From SHLQ01 sp964196045 (GTDB taxonomy: Bacteria > Actinomycetota > Acidimicrobiia > Acidimicrobiales > SHLQ01): DNA of 15,677 nt. Under the pieces are notes generated by a model, which was not told the DNA's origin, searched no databases, and worked only from the letters and a program-made list of their open reading frames with translations. Made by a program: the position numbers and the translations under genes. Shown one piece after another: positions 1-6,842 of this stretch (within the stretch, counting starts at the first letter, position 1; the number at the start of each line of letters is the position of its first letter). The stretch spans positions 1 through 15,677 of the forward strand of contig CAXMRH010000139.1 of the NCBI GenBank assembly GCA_964196045.1, read 5' to 3'.

Positions 1-471
1 CATGTGGCATGCGTACGAAATCGGATCGGCGAAACCCATCTGGCGTAGCACGACCCAGGTGTGCAGAATGCTTTCGTCGAACTCGGAGTTGTGCTTCCGC
101 CACGACCCCATCGTGTGGAACCATCGCCGCCGATGTCGGCCATCGGCGGAGATGAACGTCGACTCATCGACGGGCACGAGCGGACGGCTGTCGTCGTCGC
201 TCATCAGAAATACATCATCGAGGGCGTCGTGTGACACTGCCGACGTCCGAAGAAGGTAGTTGCGCGACGTATGTGCCATCTCTGAGAGTTCGGCCGAGGT
301 CCGTCCAGTGAGTTCTTCGTCAGTAATGACCAGACCGAGTCCTTCAAAGCTCGACTGAAGACGCTCGGGAGCGATGATCACGATGTCGTCGAGGAAGGGA
401 CCGAAGTGCGCGACGTGTGTAAGCGTTTCGCGCAGGAGGTCCGGCCTAGCGGAGAGATACAGCGTCTGCAC
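1..471 (-). CDS. Glycosyltransferase-like protein, C-terminus cut by window edge
   Basis: This frame has no stop from 471 to the left edge, giving 157 visible residues. It begins with a GTG three codons after the stop of the upstream glycosyltransferase gene, and no better start lies nearby. The N-terminus (MQTLYLSARPD, then LDDIVIIAPERL at 28-39) reads like alternating strands and helices of a nucleotide-sugar-binding fold. Residues 87-97 (VFLMSDDDSRP) resemble the acidic metal-binding motif of GT-A transferases and of Stealth-type sugar-phosphate transferases. The later stretch RRWFHTMGSWRKHN is basic and aromatic. The gene is last in a leftward run with two recognisable glycosyltransferases, so a role in surface glycan assembly is inferred. 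I do not recognise the exact family, and the missing C-terminus limits the call. Confidence 0.7.
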   Translation of the reverse strand, partial: MQTLYLSARPDLLRETLTHVAHFGPFLDDIVIIAPERLQSSFEGLGLVITDEELTGRTSAELSEMAHTSRNYLLRTSAVSHDALDDVFLMSDDDSRPLVPVDESTFISADGRHRRRWFHTMGSWRKHNSEFDESILHTWVVLRQMGFADPISYACHM

Positions 472-480
472 GCGGCGAGC

Positions 481-1767
481 TTACTGTCCGCGCCGAGCCG
501 CTTGGCGCTTGACCTCTGCGTGGTCGACCGTGCGCGTGTCTCCGATCTCCTTGCGTGCCGCTCTGGCGTGGGGCAACCCACGCAGAGCCTGACCGAGCGA
601 TGCCGCCCGCCAACGCGCAAGCCGAAGCCGCTCGCTGCGTTGCCCGGGTGAACGGATCGCAGAAACGGCAAGCGACACAGGCGTAAGCGCAGCCCGAGCA
701 AACCCCGCCGCCACGTCTGATCGCGGGGCATGGCGAACCAGCGTAAGCAGCCGGTTCTTGTGCTGGAGCACCTCGACCAGTTCCGTTCCTTGGATAGACC
801 GATCCGAGTGACGATGCTCGACCACTGCGTCTGGCACGTGCACGGTGGTCCAACCATGTGCAAGGCCACGCAGCGCCAACTCGACATCTTCGTAGTACAG
901 GAAGTACTCGGGGTCGAAGCCGCCGATCGAGCGCAGGTATTCGGGGTGCAACATGACGGCGGCTCCGCACCAAAGGTTCGCCTGAGGCCCGAGATTCTCC
1001 GTTTTGCGCTTGCCGAACCCACGACTGTGACCGACACCGCGGTCGCCGATGGTCGTCCCAGCATTCTGCACGATCACGTAGGTTCGGTGCGCCGCAACAT
1101 CGATCGGCAGCTCCATGGGACCCTCGACATGAACTCCATCAACTCGGGCGACGCCGTCGGACACGCCGATCACGAGCGGCTGACCGATGCTCGCGATGGG
1201 CACACGCAGCGTGGACCCGGGTGGGCAGAGCCATACGGGCCCTGACTCGCCCGGCAGACGTTCGGCGCCATCGATTCCATGGCACGCCGATGCACGCTCC
1301 TCGGCGCCTGCAGTGACGGAATCGATGACCAGGGCTCCGCCGTCGACCGGCAACTCTACGAACGACCGGTCAAAGACGATTAGCGGTGATGCAGCTCCGA
1401 TGTGTTTGTCTTCATCGAGGGCGGCGGCCAGGAGGCGGAAAGTGGACGGACGGACAATCGCATCCGGGTTCAGTAGGGCGACGACGTCTGGCAGTGCCAC
1501 ATCGAGCTCAATGTCGTCGCCGAGAAGATCGGCAACGCCATGGTTGTTCGCACCGAATCCTTCGTTCGTGTCGCGACGAATGATGTGGACACCAGAGATG
1601 CCCTCGACCTTCGCCAGGCTGTCGTCCGATGATGCGTTGTCCACGATCACCACATCGAGCTCGCCCGGCCATTGTGAACCGACCACCGAGCGCACGGCGC
1701 GCTCGAGCAGTTCGCCGCCGTTGTAGTTGACGAGGATGACGCGCAGTCGTGCGTCGGCGCGAATCAT
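481..1767 (-). CDS. Family 2 glycosyltransferase (rhamnosyltransferase-like) with internal insert
   Basis: A 428-residue GT-A glycosyltransferase, probably acting at the cytoplasmic face of the membrane on a lipid- or polymer-linked glycan. The N-terminal core is clear: RVILVNYNGGELLERA (9-24), VVIVDNASSDDS (39-50), NEGFGANN (68-75), and LLNPDA (98-103) in place of a classical DxD, as in WbbL-like rhamnosyltransferases. The acceptor side follows at 265-320: NLWCGAAVMLHP, IGGFDPEYFLYYEDVELALR, and VVEHRHS. Between the halves, residues about 133-232 form an extra segment rich in Gly, Val and Pro, which looks like a beta-structured insert. Its ATG overlaps the stop of the upstream GT-B gene (ATGA), so the two are translationally coupled. 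The sugar and acceptor cannot be read from the sequence. Confidence 0.9.
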   Translation of the reverse strand: MIRADARLRVILVNYNGGELLERAVRSVVGSQWPGELDVVIVDNASSDDSLAKVEGISGVHIIRRDTNEGFGANNHGVADLLGDDIELDVALPDVVALLNPDAIVRPSTFRLLAAALDEDKHIGAASPLIVFDRSFVELPVDGGALVIDSVTAGAEERASACHGIDGAERLPGESGPVWLCPPGSTLRVPIASIGQPLVIGVSDGVARVDGVHVEGPMELPIDVAAHRTYVIVQNAGTTIGDRGVGHSRGFGKRKTENLGPQANLWCGAAVMLHPEYLRSIGGFDPEYFLYYEDVELALRGLAHGWTTVHVPDAVVEHRHSDRSIQGTELVEVLQHKNRLLTLVRHAPRSDVAAGFARAALTPVSLAVSAIRSPGQRSERLRLARWRAASLGQALRGLPHARAARKEIGDTRTVDHAEVKRQAARRGQ

Positions 1768-3110
1768 CGGCCGATCCGGCGGCGACCCGCTTGTATGCCA
1801 CGTTGCAGGACCTGTCTTGCTCCACCCTCGTCCAGATGTAGCCGTATCCGACCACCGATGCGTTTGATCGTGGACGCTTCAATCACTTTCGCGGTGCGAT
1901 TGCCGTGGCGCCGATCGGGGGCGACCCGTGGGTTCTCCAGCCATTCAGTGAGCGGTTCCAGCGTCCTCTCCCAGGAAAGACTCGGAGCTAACAGCTTTGC
2001 GGCTCTCGATAGTTTCGCCAGCCGCTCCTCATCGTTGACCAGCGAAGCCAGGGTTTCTCCGAGCGCGCCGTCCGACCTCGCGGATACGACAGCTGCGCCC
2101 ACATTGGCCAGTTGCGTGCTGAGCGGGTCGCCTTCGGTCGAAACGGTCGGAAGTCCAACCGTGAGGTGATCCAGGAGACGCGTCCGGTGCGAGTACCTGG
2201 ACTCGAGGTGGGCATGATCGGCGACGACACCAATGGTCGCGTCCTGCATCCAAGTCAGCCGCTCGCCATAGTCGACCCATTGATTCACGAAGAGCACGTT
2301 CTTTCCGAACAGGCGCATCTCCTGTGCCATCGAAATCGCATCGCCTCGGACGCCCATCGTCTCGATCGAGGTGTTGGGATGTGGGCCGGCAAGGAACACG
2401 AGCCTGGTATCGGGGTTTTCCTCGAGCACCGCTGGCATCGCTCGGATGAAGGCGAGGGGGTCGAGCCAGTCATGGAGACCGCCGGCCCAGAGCAGGACCG
2501 GATCGTGCGGCCCAATCACCGAGAACGTTTTGTGTATCGGATGACCTCGCCCCGTCTTTTCGTCTCCGATACCGAACGGTGCTAGAGCGATCAGCCGATT
2601 GAACAGCGGGTCATCGTGGTGTGTGAGGTGGTTGAGTCGACCCGCTGATGCAAGCCAGCCAAGCCAATGCTCCCGCTGAACTTCGTTGCTGCAGAGGAAG
2701 AAGTCGCCGCGCTCGGCTTGAGCGCGGAGCGTCTGACGCGCCCCTTCGATCAGATCGATCCGCCGAATCCGATCTGCCCCGCCTCGGTGGAGTGCTTCGA
2801 CGTGAAATGGGTCGAACCAGTCGATCACCAACGGCATTGACGACTCGGCGAGCTCAGGGTGTTCGACGAGAACTCGACCTTGGATGACCGCCGCGTCGAA
2901 GTCGCCGGAGATTCCCGATGAACCCACCACCGGGCGCCCATCGATAGGACTGATCGATTCACCGTCCAACGACGCGAGCGTGACGTCGTGTCGTGTGCTC
3001 AGCACTCGTGCGATCTGCGCGGCCCGAATCGCAGGACCAGCGAGGCGCCGACCGATTGGTTCTGGAGAAACGACGAGCACGCGAGGCATCGATTCCGACA
3101 CTACTGCCAA
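1764..3110 (-). CDS. GT-B glycosyltransferase, family 4-like
   Basis: A 448-residue two-Rossmann (GT-B) glycosyltransferase. The N-terminal domain starts VLVVSPEPIGRRLAGPAIRA, a common opening in actinobacterial GT4 enzymes. The C-terminal donor domain begins near residue 200 with VLLWAGGLHDWLDPLAFIRA. It continues with LVFLAGPHPNTS, the nucleotide-sugar region YSHRTRLLDHLTVGLPTVST and a helical tail (LSWERTLEPLTEWL). The usual ExxxxxxxE signature is not obvious; RTRLLDHLTVGLP occupies that place. TTG at 3110 is chosen as start because AGGTGAT lies 6 nt upstream. ATG at 3089 would give 441 residues and still begin at the first beta-strand. It is the first gene of the leftward glycan run and overlaps the next gene by 4 nt. 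Confidence 0.88.
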   Translation of the reverse strand: MAVVSESMPRVLVVSPEPIGRRLAGPAIRAAQIARVLSTRHDVTLASLDGESISPIDGRPVVGSSGISGDFDAAVIQGRVLVEHPELAESSMPLVIDWFDPFHVEALHRGGADRIRRIDLIEGARQTLRAQAERGDFFLCSNEVQREHWLGWLASAGRLNHLTHHDDPLFNRLIALAPFGIGDEKTGRGHPIHKTFSVIGPHDPVLLWAGGLHDWLDPLAFIRAMPAVLEENPDTRLVFLAGPHPNTSIETMGVRGDAISMAQEMRLFGKNVLFVNQWVDYGERLTWMQDATIGVVADHAHLESRYSHRTRLLDHLTVGLPTVSTEGDPLSTQLANVGAAVVSARSDGALGETLASLVNDEERLAKLSRAAKLLAPSLSWERTLEPLTEWLENPRVAPDRRHGNRTAKVIEASTIKRIGGRIRLHLDEGGARQVLQRGIQAGRRRIGR

Positions 3111-3116
3111 TCACGA

Positions 3117-3123
3117 ATCACCT
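3117..3123 (-). promoter_or_regulatory. Shine-Dalgarno favouring a TTG start
   Basis: On the minus strand AGGTGAT stands 6 nt before TTG at 3110. It matches seven bases of the canonical 16S-complementary sequence (GGAGGTGATC). By contrast, the in-frame ATG at 3089 has only a weak GGAA in front. The TTG start adds seven residues (MAVVSES) to the glycosyltransferase. Confidence 0.55.
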
Positions 3124-3165
3124 GGATTGACACCCTGTTGTCAGACCGATGTCACAAGATTTCCT

Positions 3166-3192
3166 ATTTTCATCAGGACTTCCCCTGAAAAT
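3166..3192. repeat. Imperfect inverted repeat in divergent intergenic region
   Basis: The left arm ATTTTCATCAGG (3166-3177) pairs with the right arm CCTGAAAAT (3184-3192), leaving a two-base bulge (TC) and a 6-nt loop. It lies 36 nt before the start of the 205-residue protein and 55 nt upstream of the leftward glycosyltransferase start. It could be an operator or a leader hairpin for the rightward gene. A TTGACA hexamer (3127-3132) lies further upstream, but no convincing -10 follows at 16-18 nt. Its function is unproven. Confidence 0.35.
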
Positions 3193-3228
3193 ACGAAAGC
3201 GCCCGTGCGCACTTGTTCAGGAGAACTC

Positions 3229-3846
3229 ATGTATCCCATCGCACCAGACCTCACCGGCCGAGCAGAGGCCTTCATCATCCCCCTCTCGAGTCCAGATGTT
3301 GACGAGACCGGATTCGACCCTCGCAGCCACTACGCGGAGACGTTCTGGCTGCCGATTCTGGGGCCGAGCACCCTTTGGCTACTGAGAAACGTCGCCCAAC
3401 GCTTCGATGTCGAGCCGGATGGGTTCGCGTTGGACCTGGCCGATGCCTCTTCTGCTCTCGGCATCCGATCGCAGGGTGGGCGAAACAACGCGTTCCATCG
3501 CTCCCTCAATCGTGTCGTCAGCTTCAACATGGGCAAGACGATCGACGACAGCACGATTGCCGTGCGCCGGGTGATGCCCGCACTACATTCCGGCCAGATC
3601 CGCCGGCTCACGCCTCGGCTGCAAGGCGTGCATCACGAAACGATTCGCGCCCGCATCGAACATCGCGACGAAGACCTTCACCGATCCACAAAGGTGGCCA
3701 CCACCTTGCTTCGCCTAGGTGACAGCCCCGACCTCGTCGAACAGCAGCTGGTGAGCTGGGGCATCGAGCCGGCGATCGCGAATGAGGCCGTCAACCACGC
3801 GTGGGCTGCAAAGGCTCGTGAGGATTCGATGGCCGCTTCGGCCTAG
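3229..3846 (+). CDS. Conserved protein of unknown function, winged-helix-like
   Basis: A 205-residue protein. The frame is open further upstream to 2884, but ATG at 3229 is preferred because AGGAGA sits 4 nt before it and the upstream part is antisense to the glycosyltransferase. The central part (about 42-130: LGPSTLWLLRNVA, PDGFALDLADASSALGIRS, RNNAFHRSLNRVVSF, STIAVRRVMPALHSGQIRRL) reads like a compact helical, winged-helix-like module. I recognise this as an arrangement found in unnamed actinobacterial proteins. The C-terminus (about 155-195) looks like a helical, UBA-like tail (LVEQQLVSWGIEPAIANEAVNHAW). There is no signal peptide or membrane segment. The gene is monocistronic, divergent from the glycosyltransferases and convergent with the regulator gene. 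A DNA-binding role is only suggested by the fold impression. Confidence 0.85.
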   Translation: MYPIAPDLTGRAEAFIIPLSSPDVDETGFDPRSHYAETFWLPILGPSTLWLLRNVAQRFDVEPDGFALDLADASSALGIRSQGGRNNAFHRSLNRVVSFNMGKTIDDSTIAVRRVMPALHSGQIRRLTPRLQGVHHETIRARIEHRDEDLHRSTKVATTLLRLGDSPDLVEQQLVSWGIEPAIANEAVNHAWAAKAREDSMAASA

Positions 3847-3852
3847 GTGTGA

Positions 3853-3880
3853 GCTCCCCGGGCTTCACGTCTCGGGGAGC
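3853..3880. terminator. GC-rich hairpin between convergent genes
   Basis: GCTCCCCG (3853-3860) and CGGGGAGC (3873-3880) are perfect 8-bp arms around a 12-nt loop. The hairpin sits between the stop of the rightward 205-residue gene (3846) and the last codons and stop of the leftward regulator (3865). It could therefore end both transcripts. Neither strand has a T-run after the stem, so an intrinsic terminator of the standard type is not fully met. Confidence 0.5.
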
Positions 3881-4473
3881 GGATGCACCTTGATCGAGAG
3901 GAAGCTGATCGGTAGTTCGACGAGCTCGGTCGGGCCATGTGCGACTTCGCCGTGAAGTTGCATCGTGTCGCCCTTGTTGAGCTGGTACCGCTTCGCCCCG
4001 TAGCCGTACTCGACAACACCTTCGAGCATGTGAATGAATTCGACACCCGCGTGCTGGAAGAGAGGAAACACCTCGTCGGGCTTCGTGATGGACACGAGCA
4101 CTGGTTCGATCTGACGCAGCGGGCCGCGCAGCGCGCCGAGGTCGTGATACGTCCTTGCCTTGCTGCCACCTTCGTGAGCGATCTCGAGCCCTCCCCCAGC
4201 TGGCACGATCACCGCGTCGTGTTCTTCGTCCAGACCGCGGAAGAACGCGGTAAAGGGCACGCCTGCTGCGTTCGCCAATGCGGTCAACGTGCTGAGGCTG
4301 GGTGAGGTTTGGCCGTGTTCGATCTTTGAGAGCATGCCGATCGACAGACCCGCCTCTTCGGCGAACCGCTCCATGGTCAACCCGAGGCCCTGACGCAGAT
4401 CGCGAACACGTTCGCCGATCACACGACAGACCTCATCGGTTGTGAGAATCGGCGAGTCGGTCGTGTCTTGCAT
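3865..4473 (-). CDS. XRE-family regulator with C-terminal cupin domain (PuuR-like)
   Basis: A 202-residue transcription factor. Residues about 18-74 form a helix-turn-helix of the Cro/XRE type (IGERVRDLRQGLGLTMERFA, then AGLSIGMLSKIEHGQTSPSL with the recognition helix at 44-53). Residues about 122-197 are a small cupin (IEPVLVSITKPDEVFPLFQH, VEFIHMLEGVVEYGYG, YQLNKGDTMQLHGEVAHGP). Such proteins often sense a small metabolite and repress amine or amino-acid genes, as PuuR does beside the glutamine-synthetase-like puuA. Here the gene lies 5 nt after the stop of a type III glutamine synthetase gene and is probably co-transcribed with it. The palindrome at 5898-5914 in the divergent promoter region is its most likely site. 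Ligand and mode (repressor or activator) are inferred. Confidence 0.92.
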   Translation of the reverse strand: MQDTTDSPILTTDEVCRVIGERVRDLRQGLGLTMERFAEEAGLSIGMLSKIEHGQTSPSLSTLTALANAAGVPFTAFFRGLDEEHDAVIVPAGGGLEIAHEGGSKARTYHDLGALRGPLRQIEPVLVSITKPDEVFPLFQHAGVEFIHMLEGVVEYGYGAKRYQLNKGDTMQLHGEVAHGPTELVELPISFLSIKVHPLPET

Positions 4474-4478
4474 CGGGC

Positions 4479-5837
4479 CTAGAAGAGGGTGAGATAGCGG
4501 TCGAGTTCGCCCGCTGTCACTTCGTCGTGGTGGGACATGAACTCCGCACGCTTCACCTTGGCGAAGTACTCGCTGTACGGGCCGAGGTGAGTGGTTCCAA
4601 GGCCAGATCGCAACACCTCGTTGGCTTGCAATGCGTCGGCTGCGTGATACAGCGTGGGCGGAATCGTCGCGATGCCCCGGTCGGCGATCTCCTCGGCGCT
4701 CAGCTCGAACAGGTTGGCCGTGTTGGGCTCACCCGGGTCCAAATCGTTGGCGACCCCATACATACCGCACGCGAGCATCGCCGCGAACATCAAGTACGGG
4801 TTGGCAGCTCCGTCGCCGAGCCGCACCTCGATCCGATCAGGCTCGGGAACACGAATCATGTGGGTTCGGTTGTTGCCCCCGTATGCGGCATATGCCGGCG
4901 CCCAGGTTGCTCCAGAGGTTGGTGCGCCGACGCCCATCCGCTTGTAGGAATTGACGATTGGGCAGGCGATAGCGGCCAGCCCCTGCGCATTCTCGATCAG
5001 GCCCGCCGTGAAGTGGTATGCCAGCTCGCTCAGGCCAAGACCTTTGCTGTCACTCTCGCCACCCACGAACAGCGGCTCGTCGGTGTCGGCACTCCACAAG
5101 CTCAGGTGAGCGTGAAGACCGTTGCCGGTCTTGTCGGTGAAGGGCTTCGGCATGAACGTTGCAAAGCGACCATCTCGTTCGGCCATGGTGTGCACCATGA
5201 GGCGGAAAACGATCAAGCGATCGGCAGTCGTAAGCGCGTCGGCGTACTGCCAATTCTGCTCGAACTGCCCGTTCGCGTCCTCGTGGTCGTTCGCGTAGTT
5301 GCCCCAACCCATGGCATTGAGGTTGTCCGAGACTGCCGTGAGATGGGGCAACATGCGCGTGAGGCCCTTGGCGTCATAACACGGAAGCTCACCCGTGTCG
5401 CGTGTGTCCGCGACCTGGATCGAGCCATCGTCATTTCTCGTGACGAGGGAGTACTCGGCTTCGACCCCCGTCTTCAGCACGAGGTTGCGTTCGGCGAGTT
5501 CGTCCAACGCTTTTCGCAAAATCACCCGAGGGGCGAACGGCCAGAGTTCACCTTCGACAGTCGGATCACACTGCATGGCCGCCACGTTCGGCTGCCAAGG
5601 AAGCTGGGTGTAGCTGGCTGGGTCGGGCATGGCGAGAATGTCAGGATCGGATGGCGTCTGACCCATTGGACCCGCAGCGAAACCTGCGAACCCTGCCCCG
5701 TCGGACATGAGCCCTTCCAGCGCGTTTACCGGCACCAGCTTCGCGCACGGCTTTCCGTGCATCTCCACGAACATCGCATAGATGAACTCAACGCCATCGG
5801 CTTCGACCCGCTCGCGGACGTCCTCGTATGACCCCAT
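4479..5837 (-). CDS. glnT: Type III glutamine synthetase / gamma-glutamylmethylamide synthetase
   Basis: A full-length, 452-residue ATP-dependent ligase of the glutamine synthetase fold. It joins glutamate to ammonia (glutamine) or to methylamine (gamma-glutamylmethylamide, as GmaS does). The N-terminal beta-grasp part holds GAGFAGFAAGPMGQTPSDPD (47-66), typical of the GlnT/GmaS branch. Catalytic-domain motifs are intact: GVEAEYS (124-130), DHEDANGQFEQNW (184-196), KTGNGLHAHLSLW (236-248), NSYKRMGVGAPTSG (296-309) and RIEVRLGDGAANPYL (335-349). GGGAG lies 6 nt before the ATG. It diverges from the mgs-like operon across 105 bp and is followed after 5 nt by the XRE-cupin regulator. The sequence alone does not separate ammonia from methylamine use. 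The adjacent N-methylglutamate synthase-like genes favour the methylamine reading. Confidence 0.9.
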   Translation of the reverse strand: MGSYEDVRERVEADGVEFIYAMFVEMHGKPCAKLVPVNALEGLMSDGAGFAGFAAGPMGQTPSDPDILAMPDPASYTQLPWQPNVAAMQCDPTVEGELWPFAPRVILRKALDELAERNLVLKTGVEAEYSLVTRNDDGSIQVADTRDTGELPCYDAKGLTRMLPHLTAVSDNLNAMGWGNYANDHEDANGQFEQNWQYADALTTADRLIVFRLMVHTMAERDGRFATFMPKPFTDKTGNGLHAHLSLWSADTDEPLFVGGESDSKGLGLSELAYHFTAGLIENAQGLAAIACPIVNSYKRMGVGAPTSGATWAPAYAAYGGNNRTHMIRVPEPDRIEVRLGDGAANPYLMFAAMLACGMYGVANDLDPGEPNTANLFELSAEEIADRGIATIPPTLYHAADALQANEVLRSGLGTTHLGPYSEYFAKVKRAEFMSHHDEVTAGELDRYLTLF

Positions 5838-5868
5838 GTGTCGCTCCCGATGTGTCCTGCCGAGCGGT

Positions 5869-5896
5869 TTGACCCGGCGTGTCCGACCACTACTGT
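5869..5896 (+). promoter_or_regulatory. Promoter candidate for the mgs-like operon
   Basis: TTGACC (5869-5874), a 16-nt spacer and TACTGT (5891-5896, a TAnnnT -10) point rightward. Transcription would begin near 5903, inside the palindrome at 5898-5914, leaving a leader of about 40 nt before the ATG at 5943. Confidence 0.5.
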
Positions 5897-5922
5897 AGGT
5901 GAAAGACCTTCACCCATGTCAA
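5892..5922 (-). promoter_or_regulatory. Promoter candidate for glnT and the regulator
   Basis: On the minus strand a perfect TTGACA (5922-5917) is followed after 19 nt by TACAGT (5897-5892). The -10 lies on the same bases as the rightward -10, so both promoters share a core. The palindrome fills most of this spacer. The 19-nt spacer is longer than optimal, which may mean the promoter needs an activator or is weak. Confidence 0.45.
5898..5914. promoter_or_regulatory. Palindromic operator candidate between divergent operons
   Basis: GGTGAAAGACCTTCACC is a perfect inverted repeat with 6-bp arms (GGTGAA/TTCACC) and a 5-bp spacer. It lies just downstream of the rightward -10 and between the leftward -35 and -10, so one bound protein could block both promoters. 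The size suits an XRE-type dimer, and the gene for such a protein is the second gene of the leftward transcript. Binding is inferred. Confidence 0.55.
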
Positions 5923-5942
5923 AGAGGTCGGATCGGGTTCAC

Positions 5943-6842
5943 ATGTGCGGAATCGTCGGACTGTTCTTGAAGACAGAGAAGCACCGACCCGAGCTCGGGC
6001 GGCTCACTGCACTAATGCTGCACGAGATGCGAGGCCGCGGCCCGGACAGCGCTGGCTTCGCCATTTACGACGAAGGCACCCAAGGGACCAACCGTCTCAC
6101 CCTTCTCTCCGAAGGCCGGGAGCCCGACTGGTCGCCAATCGCGAAAGGTATCGAGTCAGCTCTCGATGCGAACGTGACCGTGCGACCGATACACGACCAC
6201 GCCGTGTTTGAGATGACCGGTGATAGCCGAGAGGCCCGACAGTGGGTCATCGACAACGTGCCCAACGTTGACGTTTTGAGCCACGGCAAGCAGATCGAGT
6301 TGTTCAAATCGGTCGGCGATCCCGATCTCGTCGCGTCTCGCTACGACCTGGCTGGCCGTTCAGGAACACATGCGATCGCCCACACCCGCATGGCCACCGA
6401 ATCGGCCGTCACCACCAACGGGTCACACCCCTTCGTCACCGGCTCGGACACCTGCTTGGTCCACAATGGCTCGCTCTCGAATCACAACCAACTACGTCGC
6501 AAGCTCGAACAGCGCGGCGAATCGTTCCAGACGGAGAACGACAGCGAGGTTGCTGCTGGGTACGTGTCCTGGCGCTTGCGAAGCGGTGACTCGATCGACG
6601 AAGCGCTGAAGAACGCTCTTGTCGATCTCGACGGGTTCTACACCTTCGCCATCGGGGTGGAGAACGGCTTCGCCATCCTGCGGGACCCCATTTCCTGCAA
6701 ACCCGCAGTCGTGGCCGAAACCGACGATTGGGTCGCTATGTCGTCGGAATACCGGGCCATAGCCCAGCTGCCCGACGTAGCCCACGCGACGTTGTTCGAA
6801 CCGGATCCTGGCCGCATCTACTCGTGGAGCCTTGCCGCATGA
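5943..6842 (+). CDS. mgsA: N-methylglutamate synthase subunit A-like / GlxB-type class II glutamine amidotransferase
   Basis: A 299-residue Ntn-hydrolase amidotransferase. It corresponds to the glutaminase domain of glutamate synthase as a free subunit. The start is fixed at ATG 5943 because the next codon gives Cys2, which becomes the N-terminal nucleophile (MCGIVGLFLK). The frame is open upstream into the promoter region. Other signatures are RGRGPDSAGFA (30-40), HTRMATES (147-154), GSHPF (160-164), HNGSLSNHNQLR (174-185), TENDSEV (197-203) and DGFYTFAIG (230-238). In MgsABC it would hand the amine or ammonia equivalent to the FMN subunit. It is the first gene of a three-gene operon, with its TGA overlapping the next ATG. 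Weak GG-rich bases precede the start. The glxB name is used for the rhizobial homologue. Confidence 0.88.
   Translation: MCGIVGLFLKTEKHRPELGRLTALMLHEMRGRGPDSAGFAIYDEGTQGTNRLTLLSEGREPDWSPIAKGIESALDANVTVRPIHDHAVFEMTGDSREARQWVIDNVPNVDVLSHGKQIELFKSVGDPDLVASRYDLAGRSGTHAIAHTRMATESAVTTNGSHPFVTGSDTCLVHNGSLSNHNQLRRKLEQRGESFQTENDSEVAAGYVSWRLRSGDSIDEALKNALVDLDGFYTFAIGVENGFAILRDPISCKPAVVAETDDWVAMSSEYRAIAQLPDVAHATLFEPDPGRIYSWSLAA

Noticed and set aside
730..1726. Two long plus-strand frames opposite the family 2 glycosyltransferase.
   Set aside because: The minus-strand frame encodes a clear glycosyltransferase. The plus-strand products are arginine- or serine-rich with no domain.
3127..3155. TTGACA at 3127-3132 as a promoter for the 205-residue protein.
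   Set aside because: The -35 is perfect, but the hexamers at 16-18 nt spacing (around TGTCAC) do not resemble a -10.
2884..3228. Upstream extension of the 205-residue protein to an ATG at 2884.
   Set aside because: The extension is antisense to the glycosyltransferase N-terminus, and AGGAGA fixes the start at 3229.
4527..5831. A 434-codon open frame on the plus strand opposite the glutamine synthetase gene.
   Set aside because: It is the antisense shadow of a GC-rich gene whose minus-strand product has all glutamine synthetase motifs. The plus-strand translation has no recognisable domain.
5838..5942. Upstream extension of the amidotransferase frame.
   Set aside because: The enzyme needs Cys directly after the initiator Met (MCGIVG), and the extension covers the promoter and palindrome.
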